The translations under genes and the position numbers were made by a program. From positions 116,203,361 through 116,267,360 of the forward strand of contig CAMZMU010000041.1 in assembly GCA_947311845.1 (NCBI GenBank): a stretch of DNA of 64,000 bases. The letters are read 5' to 3'. Source of the stretch: Poa pratensis. Its lineage: Eukaryota; Streptophyta; Magnoliopsida; Poales; Poaceae. Below are positions 1-9,798 of the stretch, one piece after another; the first letter of the stretch is position 1; each line of letters begins with the position of its first letter. The notes below the pieces were generated by a model, which searched no databases, was not told the origin of the DNA, and saw nothing but the letters and a program-made list of their open reading frames with translations.

Positions 1-480
1 TAGAAAAGGGCAGCAAAGTTGCTGAAGGAGTTTTCAGTCTAGAAAAAATCGGATATTCCGGTCCCATGTTGGGGCGGAATATCCGGCCTTCAATTTTTGC
101 CCAAGGCCAAAACAGGTAAAGAAAAAAGAGCGCCACATTGCGCGACTCTCTGGACTGCCCCGGATATTTGTGGCCAGAGATTTGCTGAAGACCGGAAATT
201 TCCGGGGAGCCGGAATATCCGATCCTGACTTGACCCGGAATATCCGGCCCCTCTGTTTGTCCAACGGCTAGAAATAACTCCACCTTCTTCAAGCTTGGGT
301 AGTTCGACCAGAATAGTTTGACCCACCATTGTTGCAAGCTCAAAACTCATAGATCTCCCAATCACTCCACCCAAACTCGTTGATCTTTGGAGGATTGAAG
401 GAGAAGGCCAAGATCTACATCTTCACCTAGGCGATTTGTATTTACCCCTCATTCACTTGAGGGATTCTTTGCTAGGGTTT
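1..480 (+). repeat. Truncated Copia LTR fragment
   Basis: The stretch at about 353-478 matches the 5' LTR of element A at about 1410-1540 almost base for base (the 'cccaatc-ctccacccaaact' and 'ttgatctttggaggattgaa' blocks), so this is an older LTR of the same Copia family. It runs off the left edge and is cut at 480 by the Gypsy LTR. Its upstream part (50-247) carries six near-palindromic copies of a CCGGAATATCCGG-type motif, where element A instead has GGCCGG-rich sequence. There are no coding features. Confidence 0.8.
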
Positions 481-857
481 TGATGGCGTGAATTACACGT
501 TCGCTGGGAGACCCCAAGAGGAAGGTACGATGCAGCGTAGTGGCAATTTTCCCTTGATACAAAACCAAGGTTGTCGAACTAGTAGGACTTGGAGAAGGCT
601 TCGGAAAGGAGTCAACGTCGCTATTTACGATTATTGACGTGGACCTGCGCACAATCACGAACAAACTACTTTGCCCCAACGAAACAGAGAGGTTGTCAAT
701 CTCTCTGGCTTGCTGAACACAAAGAATTAAATGTATGTGTGTAAAATAATATGAGAGCAAAAATGACCAGCGAGCCAATGACTAGGAAAAGCTATTTAAA
801 ACGGTTGTAAACAATATAGAAAAATAGGACCGGGGTCCATAGTTCACTAGTGGCGTC
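481..857 (-). repeat. Truncated Gypsy LTR fragment, element E family
   Basis: It starts TGATGGCGTG and continues with 'cgttcgctgggagacccca', as the element E LTRs do at 29712 and 42682. Read on the minus strand this is the end of an LTR that begins TGATACGTCTCAAACG. It stops at 857, where Copia element A inserted; the missing part of the LTR is not found in the window. It forms the second layer of the nest, inserted in the Copia LTR to its left. Confidence 0.85.
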
Positions 858-2055
858 TGAAAGGACATGTGTCCTCTAATCTTGTTTTGGTGTTTGATTA
901 CAACACTTGGAGTATTTAACCGTCTGCCTAAGTGCTTATAGGAAAACTTAAGATAAAAGGTTAAAGGTTAAAGAAGATCTCTCTATGCGCAAAAAGGAGA
1001 AAGAGAAGCAAATGATTTCTGAAGTTCTGGTGGCCGGCCTCGGATGCTGGCCTGGCCGGTTGGCTGTCCCTCAAGGCCGGGTGCCTCTGGAGGTCAGCCA
1101 GCCTCCAACTCCAAGCAGGCCTAGGCCGGGCTCAAGGCTGGTGGCCACGGATGCTTGGCCGGCCTCATACGCACTTGGCCGGCCTAGGCCGGCCCCCTCG
1201 AAGACCAAGGCCGGTCGGCTCTAGAGGTCAGACGGCCTCCAACATTTTTAGGCCAACCTGGCCGGGCTCCAAGGCCGGGCTCGCGCAGGCAGACAAGATT
1301 CCCCTTTAACGGCCACTTTTATCCCCACCTTATAAAAGGGGTCGTCTTCTTCCTTTAGAAGGTGTCACTTGAAGCTTTCTCCCTCCACCATTTGTGACCA
1401 CCTCAAATCTCATAGATCTCCCAATCCCTCCACCCAAACTCATTGATCTTTGGAGGATTGAAGGAGAAGGCCCGGATCACATCTTCACCAATACGATTTA
1501 TATTTCCCCCTCATTCACTTGAGGGACCATTTGCTAGGATTTCCATTTGGAAAACCTAGCCCCTTGTTGTACTCACTTGTTGTTCTTGTGATAGATTGTA
1601 GCTGTTCGGTAGCCCCCAATTCAGTTGTGGGCCAGGTGTGTGCCCTAGATCGTTGTTGTAAAAGCTCCGGTTTCCGCCTTGAAGGGAACCGATAGTGGAA
1701 GGTGAACCAATCCTTTGTGGTGCGGTTCATCGGAGAATAGGGTGAGCCTGTTGTGGTTTTGAGCAAGCCTATGGTGGCAAGCTCACACCCCTCCAACGAG
1801 ATGTACTCCCCTAAAAAGGAGGAACTCGGGAATACATCCTTTTCTCCGCATGCTTTCACTTCGGTTACCTCTATCCTTGTTTACCGTATTTACTTTGTGT
1901 GTCGTGTTTAGTTGCTAGCTTGTCATATAGGTAAATTCACTGTAGTTGCATATCTAGAGAATTTACCTTTTGTGTCAAGCCTAATTTGAAAAAGTACTAA
2001 AATTAAAGTAGCACCTATTCACACACCCCCCTCTAGGTGTCATACGATCCTTTCA
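858..2055 (+). repeat. 5' LTR of Copia element A
   Basis: It begins TGAAAGGA and ends TCCTTTCA, a perfect 8-bp terminal inverted repeat, and is followed after two bases by the PBS. Length is 1198 bp. The region 1030-1290 is packed with GGCCGG and GGCCGGCC motifs. A TATAAAA lies at 1331. Confidence 0.92.
1331..1337 (+). promoter_or_regulatory. Probable TATA box of the Copia A LTR
   Basis: TATAAAAGGGG lies in the middle of the 5' LTR, downstream of the GC-rich repeats, the expected place for the U3/R promoter. This is inferred from motif and position only. Confidence 0.6.
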
Positions 2056-2057
2056 AT

Positions 2058-2070
2058 TGGTATCAGAGCC
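2058..2070 (+). other. Primer-binding site, initiator tRNA-Met type
   Basis: TGGTATCAGAGCC sits two bases after the LTR end. This is the standard Copia PBS, complementary to the 3' end of initiator tRNA-Met, and it fixes the LTR boundary and the element's orientation. Confidence 0.95.
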
Positions 2071-2107
2071 TCGGCTCTCTTGTTGGGCTTAATAGCCTAA
2101 GAGAAGT

Positions 2108-3763
2108 ATGACTTTGGGAGAGGAGCCTACGACGGGCAGAGGTACTCCGACATCCATGGCCGATCTTAAAACGATGGAAACATCATTGAGATCGTCCATG
2201 GATACCCAATTTAGTGAGATACGCGACTTGCTCACAAAACTCACTTGCACCAAGCCTCTTTCGGAGACTCTCCCAATAGAGGACCCCCTTAATTCCGATA
2301 AGGGTGATTCCGAGGAAAGAAAGGGGGAAAAGAAAGAGGATGCAGAAACTGAAACCGACCCTAAGAAAACTTCTTAATCCATACCCAAACTCGTAGGTGG
2401 GAAGCCTGAGTACCATGAGGTCCCTCATTGTACTCTCCCGACCCACCTATCGCTCATGCTCGCATAAACCCTTTAGGTCCTGCACCTAAGCTTAATGCAT
2501 TGGCTTTTACTAGTTTGTAACACTCAATTAGATCTCATGTCAAGTGTCAACAATGCCTCTATCGAGCTTTGGAGGATCATTCAAGTGGGATACAAGGTCG
2601 TGGATCCAAACAACTTGACAAGAAGAGAGGTGGTTGATGCTCAACTGAATGCCACCGCTCTACACATGCTTGAATTTATCGTTGGTGAAAAGGATCTTCA
2701 TCACATTCAACATCTCACCACCGCCAAAGAAGTTTGGGATTGTCTCTCTGAGGTGTTTGTTGGGAATAAGAGCATGAAGAGGAATAGATATGACGCCTTG
2801 AGCAATGATGCCGAAGGGTTCTACATGCTTGATAGTGAGAACTATGAAGAGATGTACGGAAGGCTCAAGACCATTGCCCAAGCCTTTTATAATCTCGGTG
2901 CAACCTATGTGGATGATGCTTGGATCAAGAGGAAGTATGTGAATGCCCTTATGCCCTTCGAGCCCGTTGACTTGAAGGCTCTACAAGGAAGACACAACTA
3001 CCTTCAAATGTCATTAAATAAAGTTATGCAAGAAATGAAAGCCTTCAAGGTCGCCACCAAGAATGCACAAAACAATCATGCTAGTGCCATGGGGATGAAA
3101 CAAGGTACATCTCTTGCATTGAAGGCCAAATTGGTGGTCCAAAAAGAAGATGTAGTGGTTGATGAAGGTTCATGCAACAGGCTCCCCGAAGATCTCCAAG
3201 AGGCATACCATGAACACTTGGCTCTTGCGTCAAGAGCATTTTGGCGTGACCCGGCCAAGGCAAAGGCTCAAGTTGATCAAAGGAACAATCCAAGTGGGAA
3301 GAAGGAGTTTGCACCCAAGACAAGGACATGCTTCAATTGTCATGACAAGTATTACTTTATCAAATATTGTCCTTATGAGAATAGAGAAGAACACGGTGGA
3401 AGGCTTGTTCCCAAGGATCAATCTAAGATGGTTCAAAATAAGCCTTTTGTCAAAGAGAGGCCATTCATCAAGAAGTCATCAAGAATTGTGTTGTTGACTC
3501 AAGAAGAGTATCCTTCCGATGATTCTGAAGAAGAAGAAGCCACTCGTGAGGTGGCTACATTGGCTATCACCTTAACTTCACCACCTTCTCTCTTTGAATC
3601 CCTCAATGAGAACATCACCAACAACACCGTTCATTGTCTCATGGTCAAAGCTACCGAGGTGTCATCTTTCACTCCTAAGACTATGCATGAAATGGATGAT
3701 ATCACTAGTCTTAGAATTAAGGAAGAAATTGTTGCTTTCGATACCTTTGTGGCTAACTTGTAA
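2108..3763 (+). pseudogene. Copia A gag, N-terminal and middle part, broken
   Basis: The first open stretch (2108-2377, 89 codons, ending in TAA) is a charged N-terminal region. The main stretch (2495-3763) is a Copia gag with the helical domain usual for the family (NATALHML, EVWDCL and EMYGRL segments). A zinc knuckle lies at 3329-3370 with pattern C-x2-C-x4-Y-x4-C, so the zinc-binding histidine of the canonical CCHC box is a tyrosine. Between the two stretches the frame is closed by stops, so gag is broken near 2375-2494. The second stretch ends at an in-frame TAA (3761-3763), after which the same frame continues. Gag would normally package the element RNA in virus-like particles; this copy cannot make the full protein. 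Confidence 0.85.
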
Positions 3764-4486
3764 GGTGAAGCAAAGAAGCATGTTGAGGCTCTCATGAGTC
3801 AACTTGGTGCAGCCGAAGACCTCCTTGAGGTCAAGGATAAAATTGAGAGAGAAGACTCTATCACTATAGCATCCTTGGATGCTTCTCTTGAAGAAGAGCA
3901 TGAGTATAGGGTTTCTCTTGAGGAGAGACTTGAGTCCCTTGATGATACTAATGATGAAATAATTGCTAAAATCATTAAGGAAAGAGATCATACCATTGTC
4001 AAATATAAAGTGATTAAAAAGGAGAAAGCCGAATTTGTGGTTGCTAATGCTAGACTAGATGGGGATATAGAGAAGCTTAACGAGGCCCACAAGCCCTTGG
4101 AGAGCGAACACTCTGCCCTAGTCATGTCTCATGAGCAACTACAAACTCAACTTTCTAAGTCTATTTCACCTAGCACCTCTACTTCCTCTTGTGATCATGT
4201 AAATGTTATTGAGGAAAATGCTAGGTTGAAGGTTGAGCTTGCCAAGGCTACTAATGCCAAGACCTCAATTCCCAAAGGTAAAGAAAAGCTTGTTGCTCAT
4301 GTGGTTGAGCAAAAGCTTCACAAGGGGAAGGAGGGTCTTGGTTATGTAGCCAAGGCAAAGAAGAAAATGATCAACAACAAGGAGAACAAGGTCAAGCCCA
4401 CACAAACCAAGACTACCATTGCGAGTGGTAATGCCACTAGGGGCAAGACCACTCGTAGTGACTTTGCCGGAAATGCTAATCCTTAA
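3764..4486 (+). pseudogene. Copia A gag, C-terminal coiled-coil part
   Basis: It is in the same frame as the preceding gag after the TAA at 3761-3763; the first methionine is at 3794. The product is rich in Glu, Lys and Leu with heptad-like spacing (SLEERLESLDD, EEHEYRVSLEE), so a long coiled coil is likely, followed by a basic Lys-rich tail. Long coiled-coil gag tails are typical of SIRE-type Copia elements, from family knowledge. It ends at another in-frame TAA (4484-4486); the same frame carries on to about 4640 with a YVGPYDGY-type linker. Two nonsense codons in one frame point to decay. Confidence 0.75.
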
Positions 4487-4649
4487 TACATTTTATATGT
4501 TGATTATTATGGTGACGTTTATGCAAAATATGTTGGTCCTTATGATGGATATGTTGCTCATGCTATTTTGGTTCTTAAGACCCTTGTTGCTAACCAAAAT
4601 GAACCCATTGCAAGATGGGTACCTAAAAACAAGCAATGATTTTTTGTAG

Positions 4650-4800
4650 GACTGTGCTTCCGGAGGATCAAAATGGGTGCTTGATAGTGGATGCACAAGT
4701 CATATGACTGGAAGCAAAGAGCTCATGACAGAGTTGAGACCAAATACAAATTATCTAACCGTCACTTATGGTGATAAATCAAAAACTGAGGTAAAGGGCC
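4650..4800 (+). pseudogene. Copia A aspartic protease, truncated
   Basis: It reads KWVLDSGCTSHMTGS, with the D-S-G catalytic triad and the following C-T-S-H-M-T-G typical of Copia proteases (catalytic Asp codon at 4683-4685). It is in a different frame from gag; the shift is near the T run at 4640-4645. The coding ends exactly at 4800, where element B begins. The protease would cut the gag-pol polyprotein; its C-terminal part and the linker to integrase are absent from the window. Confidence 0.85.
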
Positions 4801-6200
4801 TGATGACCCACAAGTATAGTTGGTGTATCGTAGTACTTTCGATAAATAAGAGTGTCGAACCCAACGAGGAGCAGAAGGTGTTAGCAAGTAGTTTTGATCA
4901 AGGAATCACTGTAAATACTAGCAGACAAGTTTTTAGGGTTTTTTGATATTGTAGATAAATAAAATACGTGTAAATAAAAGACAGTAATAATAATTGCATC
5001 AAGTGGCCCAATCCTTTTTAGAGCAAGGGATAAGCCGGTTGGTTTACTTATGATGGCAAAATGTTCTTGAGGACACACGGGAATTTAGTCAAGTGCTTTC
5101 GCTTCCTACAACTGATTAATCTTTATTGTTTTGATAAGTGTTGTGTGGGTGAACCTATGCTAATGCACTGCCCTAACTTGGACTAATACATACTTGTGAT
5201 TAAACCCCTTGCAAGCATCCGCGTTACAAGGAAGTAATTAAGATACATCTAACCACAGCCTTAAACTCTGGTTTAGGTTTCTGTCACTCCGGCAACCCCA
5301 CAATTAGTAGCCGAATACACAATGCATTCCTCTAGGCCCATAAAGGTGAAGTGTCATGTAGTCGACGTTAACATGACACCACTAGAAGAATAACACCACA
5401 ACTTAAATATCAAACCATTAAATATTACTCAACATAGTTCCACTACTAACAACATGACTTCTCCCATGTCCTCAAGAACTGAACGAACTACTCACAAGAC
5501 ATCATATGGATCATGATCAGAGGTGATATAATGATGAATAACAATCTGGACATATACTTCAATTCACCGATAAAACTTAATAGCATCAACCACAAGTAGT
5601 AATCAACACCGGAAAAGTTTCCCATACGAACTACACAAAGTATAACCCTAGATGTTACAGCGAAACGAAGTGGAGCGGTGGAGATGATGGTGACGGCGAT
5701 GGAGATGATGATGATGATCCCGATGAAGTCCGGTGTGATGACGATGACGATGGCGATGATTTCCCCCCTCTGGGAAGGAATTTCCCTGGCTGATTTCTGC
5801 CTATCGGAGAGATTTTTCTCTCTCTGTGGTTTCCGCCTCGTGGAGGCGGCGGAATATTTCCTCGATGACTCCACGTGTCTTAGGGTTTCTAGGGGATGAA
5901 ATACGCGAAGGGGGAGCGTCAGAGGTGGGCCAGGGTGGCCACACCATGCCACAGCGCGGCAGAGGGGGGGCCTGGGCCGTGGGGTGGTGTGGTGTGGGCC
6001 CCTCGTGTCCCATCTTCAGAAATAGGGTGTCTTGACGATGCTTTTTCCAGCTGAATCCTGACTCCGGCAGTTAATTCTCCAATAATCATCAAACATGCAA
6101 AACAAGATAAAATAACATAAGTATATCATCCAAATATGAAATATATCAATGAATAGCAGTAAATTATGATATAAAATAGTGATGCAAAATGGACGTATCA
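4801..6200 (-). repeat. 3' LTR of element B
   Basis: It matches the interrupted right-hand LTR along its length (start TGATGACCCACAAGTATAG, end GCAAAATGGACGTATCA on the + strand). It is shorter than its partner, lacking a stretch present at about 28670-28710 and another at about 29445-29520. It contains a GATGATGGTGACG-type simple-sequence patch at 5680-5760, also present in the partner LTR. Confidence 0.93.
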
Positions 6201-6216
6201 ACTCCCCCCAAGCTTA
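6201..6216 (-). other. Polypurine tract of element B
   Basis: On the minus strand AAGCTTGGGGGGAGT directly abuts the TGATACGTCC start of the 3' LTR. It would prime plus-strand synthesis. Confidence 0.85.
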
Positions 6217-6219
6217 GAC

Positions 6220-6239
6220 CTCGCTTGTCCCCAAGCGAA
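6220..6239 (-). other. Hairpin just upstream of the polypurine tract
   Basis: On the minus strand it reads TTCGCTTG-GGGA-CAAGCGAG: seven Watson-Crick pairs plus one G-U pair closing a GGGA tetraloop, a few bases before the polypurine tract. Elements E and G have hairpins of different sequence at the same place (see findings). Confidence 0.6.
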
Positions 6240-7922
6240 AGCTGAACTCAGTAAACAAGACCACAGGTTTATGGAGTGAAGCGTCGATAATAAAGAATAC
6301 GGACAAGAAGCATCAACATGTATTAATACACAAATCATTTTAGACAGCAACTTCCCCTCATATAACTTATCTTGGAACGAGTAATGGAAATCACAATAAA
6401 GGTGCATAAAGAAAATCATAGTTTGGTGATGGCAAACTTCGTTCTTGGTCAGAGAACAATTAACAGATTGTACTTATCTTTCGAGTAGAGTCCTTATATC
6501 GGAGCTATATTGCAGAACTTACATGCTCAATTATCACAATTTCTTTACAGTCATTGATAACTTTCAAAGTTATATTCCTTCAGATAAAAGACTTGTGCAA
6601 AACAAGGAAGGATAACAAACATGATTGATAATATTAATATATAGATGGTTGAATCACAACAACTCAAATGCTTGCTTAAGAAAGAAGGGAATAGGTTTAC
6701 TGACTCAACATAAAAGTAAAAGAAAGGCCCTTCGCAGAGGGAAGCAGGGATTAAATCATGTGCTAGAGCTTTTTAAGTTTTTGAAATCATATAGAGAATA
6801 AAAATATAAGTTTTGAGTGGTGTATGAGAATTGTCAACGAATCAGAAAATGGAAAGTACAATATGACCCCTGCCAACCAGACTTTTAAGAGCGGCTCCCA
6901 TGAAGGACGTTATTTCTACCAGCAAGGCAGATCATCCCTCTTCTCTTTTGTTTACACATGCAGATATTTCACTGTTTGTCATTGCTTGACTGATAAATCA
7001 GGGCAAAAATGTGAAGAGAATTAAGCGGTTAAAGTTGTAATTAATTGGGACTGGGCACCCCATTTGCCAGCTCTTTTTGCAAAATTAATGGATAAGCGGA
7101 TGTATATGCCGCTAGTCCGGTGGTAAAGTCTGTTTGACAGTTGACATAAAGACATCCACCCCGTCCTCATGAGCTAGTAAACAGTGACACAAATAAGGAG
7201 TAGTAGCTTTTGAATAGTTTAAAGGTAGCACATGAAGTATTTACTTGGAGTGGCAAGGAAATACCACATATAGGTAGTTATGGTGGACACAAATGGCATG
7301 GGTTTTGGCTCAAGGTTTGGATGCACGAGAAGCATTCCCTCTCAGTACAGGTTTTTGGCTAGCAAGGCTGGGTAGCAAGCATAAGAGTGGAGGGATACAA
7401 ACAAATATAAATGTAATAGAAACAATCATGCAATCTTCCTTGTAAACACAAATAATTTTAACTTGAGAATACTAAGCTCATGAGCCAACAAGAAAGAAAG
7501 ATAATGAGATAATGTATCTACATGCAATCCCCTCTTTTCTACTTAAGCCTCAAAGTATTGTTGCTACTGACCAATGCTAAGTTTGCCAAAACCAAATAGA
7601 TTTACTTGATGCTCCCAAAGTGATGCCAATACTAACAACAAGATCATTCATATGACAGAAATTTGCAAAGTAAAATAAAGTGTGCAGAAAGTAAATGATA
7701 AAACTTCTCATTAATATTCCAATAACGGCAACTCACACCAAGGGATACATAGATAACCAACTAAGGAGAGATACTTCCACACTGCAAACCATCCTATATG
7801 ATAACTTCTCTACTCATGATATGACTCGACTGAAAAGTAAAAGGTAAAAGATAATGGTGATGATACCGCGGCACTCCCCCAAGCTTGGAACAAGCTGAGG
7901 GGATGCCAATACCAATGATGAA
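6240..7922 (-). other. Non-coding 3' region of element B
   Basis: No credible gene. The blocks around 6690-6830 and 7150-7390 closely match element E at 31740-31880, 32215-32370 and 40410-40460, including 'ggcccttcgcagagggaagc' at 6726-6745 and 'tggtggacacaaatggcatg'. This is the post-pol region shared between B and E. Confidence 0.7.
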
Positions 7923-8465
7923 TTACTCCTTCGGTGGTGATGGTGAATCCCTAATAAGCTTCTCAACCAACTCCTTCAACTCGTCAATCTTGTAAGTGAG
8001 AGCACGAATCAACTCCGTGTTGTGTTCAATACGGTTCATGAACCTATCAGACTGTGAGTCCCAGCTCTTGGAATTGTTTCCCCACTTCTCATCAGACTGA
8101 GAGCTTCCTTTTCCTGCATTGTTAGAACGATCTATATTCCAACTAGTGGGTAGTTCTGCCTCAGGAACTCTTTCAAACTGATATTTATGGATTAAAGTGT
8201 GGAAAGGGTTATTGGTGCCTGGAGAAGATGTTCTTGGAGCTAAGCAATGACGCGGAACCTTCCCCCCTGTGCTCATCCGCGCATTCCTCTTTGGGTTGAA
8301 TGGATTTGCCACCACTCCGATACTTGCAATGGTGGCGCGCGGGTACGAGTGCGGGTCTTCTTCTACTTCATCTTCAGCTTCACTCTTGACTTCCTCCTCC
8401 AGCTTGGGATCCTTGAGATCATCTTCCAGAGCCTCCTTGCCCTTGTTGTTGTTGTTGGAGACCAT
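7923..8465 (-). CDS. Post-pol ORF of element B, function unknown
   Basis: An ORF of about 180 codons starting MVSNNNNKGK, in the place where Athila elements carry their extra (sometimes called env-like) gene. I chose the ATG at 8465 because the open frame upstream of it is promoter-like sequence with its own TATA box (8561-8567). The N-terminal third is strongly acidic (EDDLKDPKLEEEVKSEAEDE), the middle is Ser/Asn rich, and the C-terminus (residues about 140-175) has a short amphipathic, possibly coiled-coil helix (IDELKELVEKL). I see no signal peptide or membrane segment, so an envelope role is not supported. Unlike gag and pol of this element, the ORF is unbroken. I do not recognise its function. 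Confidence 0.6.
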   Translation of the reverse strand: MVSNNNNKGKEALEDDLKDPKLEEEVKSEAEDEVEEDPHSYPRATIASIGVVANPFNPKRNARMSTGGKVPRHCLAPRTSSPGTNNPFHTLIHKYQFERVPEAELPTSWNIDRSNNAGKGSSQSDEKWGNNSKSWDSQSDRFMNRIEHNTELIRALTYKIDELKELVEKLIRDSPSPPKE

Positions 8466-8560
8466 GATGCTTCTAAATCTGGAAACAATTCCTGGCAGAA
8501 ACAGCTCGAAAACAAAACACGACGAGAAAACGATATACGGACCTCGGGGGATCCGGGGGA

Positions 8561-8567
8561 TTATATA
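8561..8567 (-). promoter_or_regulatory. Internal TATA box upstream of the post-pol ORF
   Basis: The minus strand reads TGCTATATAATCCCC, about 95 bases before the ORF's ATG, within a GC-rich stretch (8600-8710) and after the integrase stop. Spacing fits a plant core promoter with a short leader. The stretch 8466-8801 otherwise holds no gene. Confidence 0.5.
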
Positions 8568-8801
8568 GCAAAAAGTTTCATAACAAAAGGAAAGTCCAGG
8601 TCGAAACCGGGCTGGAGACGGGCTCCGAGGCGCCCACACCATGCCCGGCGCGGCCAAGGGTGGGCCCCGCCGTGGGGTGGTGTGGTGCCCTCGGGCACCG
8701 TTTCCTCCCCGTTTTCGGCTCGTAATTTTCCATATTTAATAAAAACAACAAAAACATAAGTTGGAAGTTAAACGCGAACTTTTTCTTACCAAAACTGTTA
8801 C

Positions 8802-9194
8802 CTATTCGAAAACAGACTCTGCAGTTTTCTGAATTTGACTTTTAATAAAATCTTCCGGAGTCACTACTTGAATAATATCAACGTCTTCGTTATAAGAATC
8901 CCCAGAAATATAATGCTTGAGTCTTTGACCATTAACCACTTGAGATTTGTCACCATCAAGCGAAGTAATTTTGATTGCACCTGAACGGTAAACCTCTGAA
9001 ACAACATAAGGTCCTTCCCATTTCGAAAGTAATTTACCTGCAAAAAATCTGAGACGAGACCTATACAATAGAACTTTCTCACCAACATTAAACTCTCTCT
9101 TTAGGATTCTCCTATCATGCCATTGTTTCACTTTCTCTTTAAAAAGTCTAGCATTTTCATAAGCTTCACTTCTCCATTCATCTAAGGAACTCAA
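8802..9194 (-). pseudogene. Element B integrase, C-terminal domain
   Basis: This is the C-terminal DNA-binding part of a Gypsy integrase: KVKQWHDRRI, then FNVGEKVLLYRSRL and WEGPYVVSEV, the usual beta-barrel region. It is out of frame with the catalytic core (9191-9784). The break lies at the A6 run near 9207-9212, consistent with one lost base. After the barrel it ends with a short acidic tail. Confidence 0.85.
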
Positions 9195-9784
9195 GTCAAG
9201 TAACCTTTTTTACCGGCAAGTTTAAAATCTCTATTAAGTTCTTTTACGGCCCAATAAGCTTTATGTTCTAATTCTAGAGGTAAATGACAAGCTTTTCCGT
9301 AAACCATTTTATAAGGAGACATACCCATAGGATTTTTATAAGCAGTTCTATAAGCCCACAAAGCATCATTAAGCTTCCTAGCCCAATTCTTTCTAGATTT
9401 ATTAACAGTCTTCTGCAAAATAGATTTAATCTCTCTATTTGATAATTCTACTTGACCACTTGTTTGAGGATGATAAGGTGAAGAAATTCTATGATTAACA
9501 TCATATTTAGCAAGGGTTTTTCTAAAAGCACCATGGATAAAATGAGAACCACCATCAGTCATGAGATATCTAGGCACACCAAACCTTGGAAAAATAATAT
9601 CTTTAAGCATTTTTAATGATGTCTCACCATCAGCACTAGATGTTGGTATAGCTTCTACCCATTTAGTAACATAATCAACAGCAACAAGTATATGAGTATA
9701 ACCATCAGAAGGAGGAAAAGGACCCATAAAGTCAAATCCCCAACAGTCAAAAGGTTCAATAACAAGAGAATAATTCATAGGCAT
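9191..9784 (-). pseudogene. Element B integrase, catalytic core
   Basis: The Gypsy integrase core carries all three expected acidic residues: D in [14 protein letters not shown] in LMTDGGSHF, and E in [12 protein letters not shown]. Integrase inserts the element's cDNA into chromosomes. The core itself is open and looks intact, but it is separated by frameshifts from the zinc-finger part upstream (in 9799-11601) and from the C-terminal domain downstream, so no full integrase can be made from this copy. Confidence 0.92.
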
Positions 9785-9798
9785 TTCATTGCGTCTAG

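Noticed and set aside
985..1224. Small ORF in the Copia LTR
   Set aside because: Follows from GGCCGG-rich LTR repeats; no start context or domain.
7923..8465. Calling element B's extra ORF an envelope gene
   Set aside because: No signal peptide, membrane segment or cleavage site is visible; only the position is env-like.
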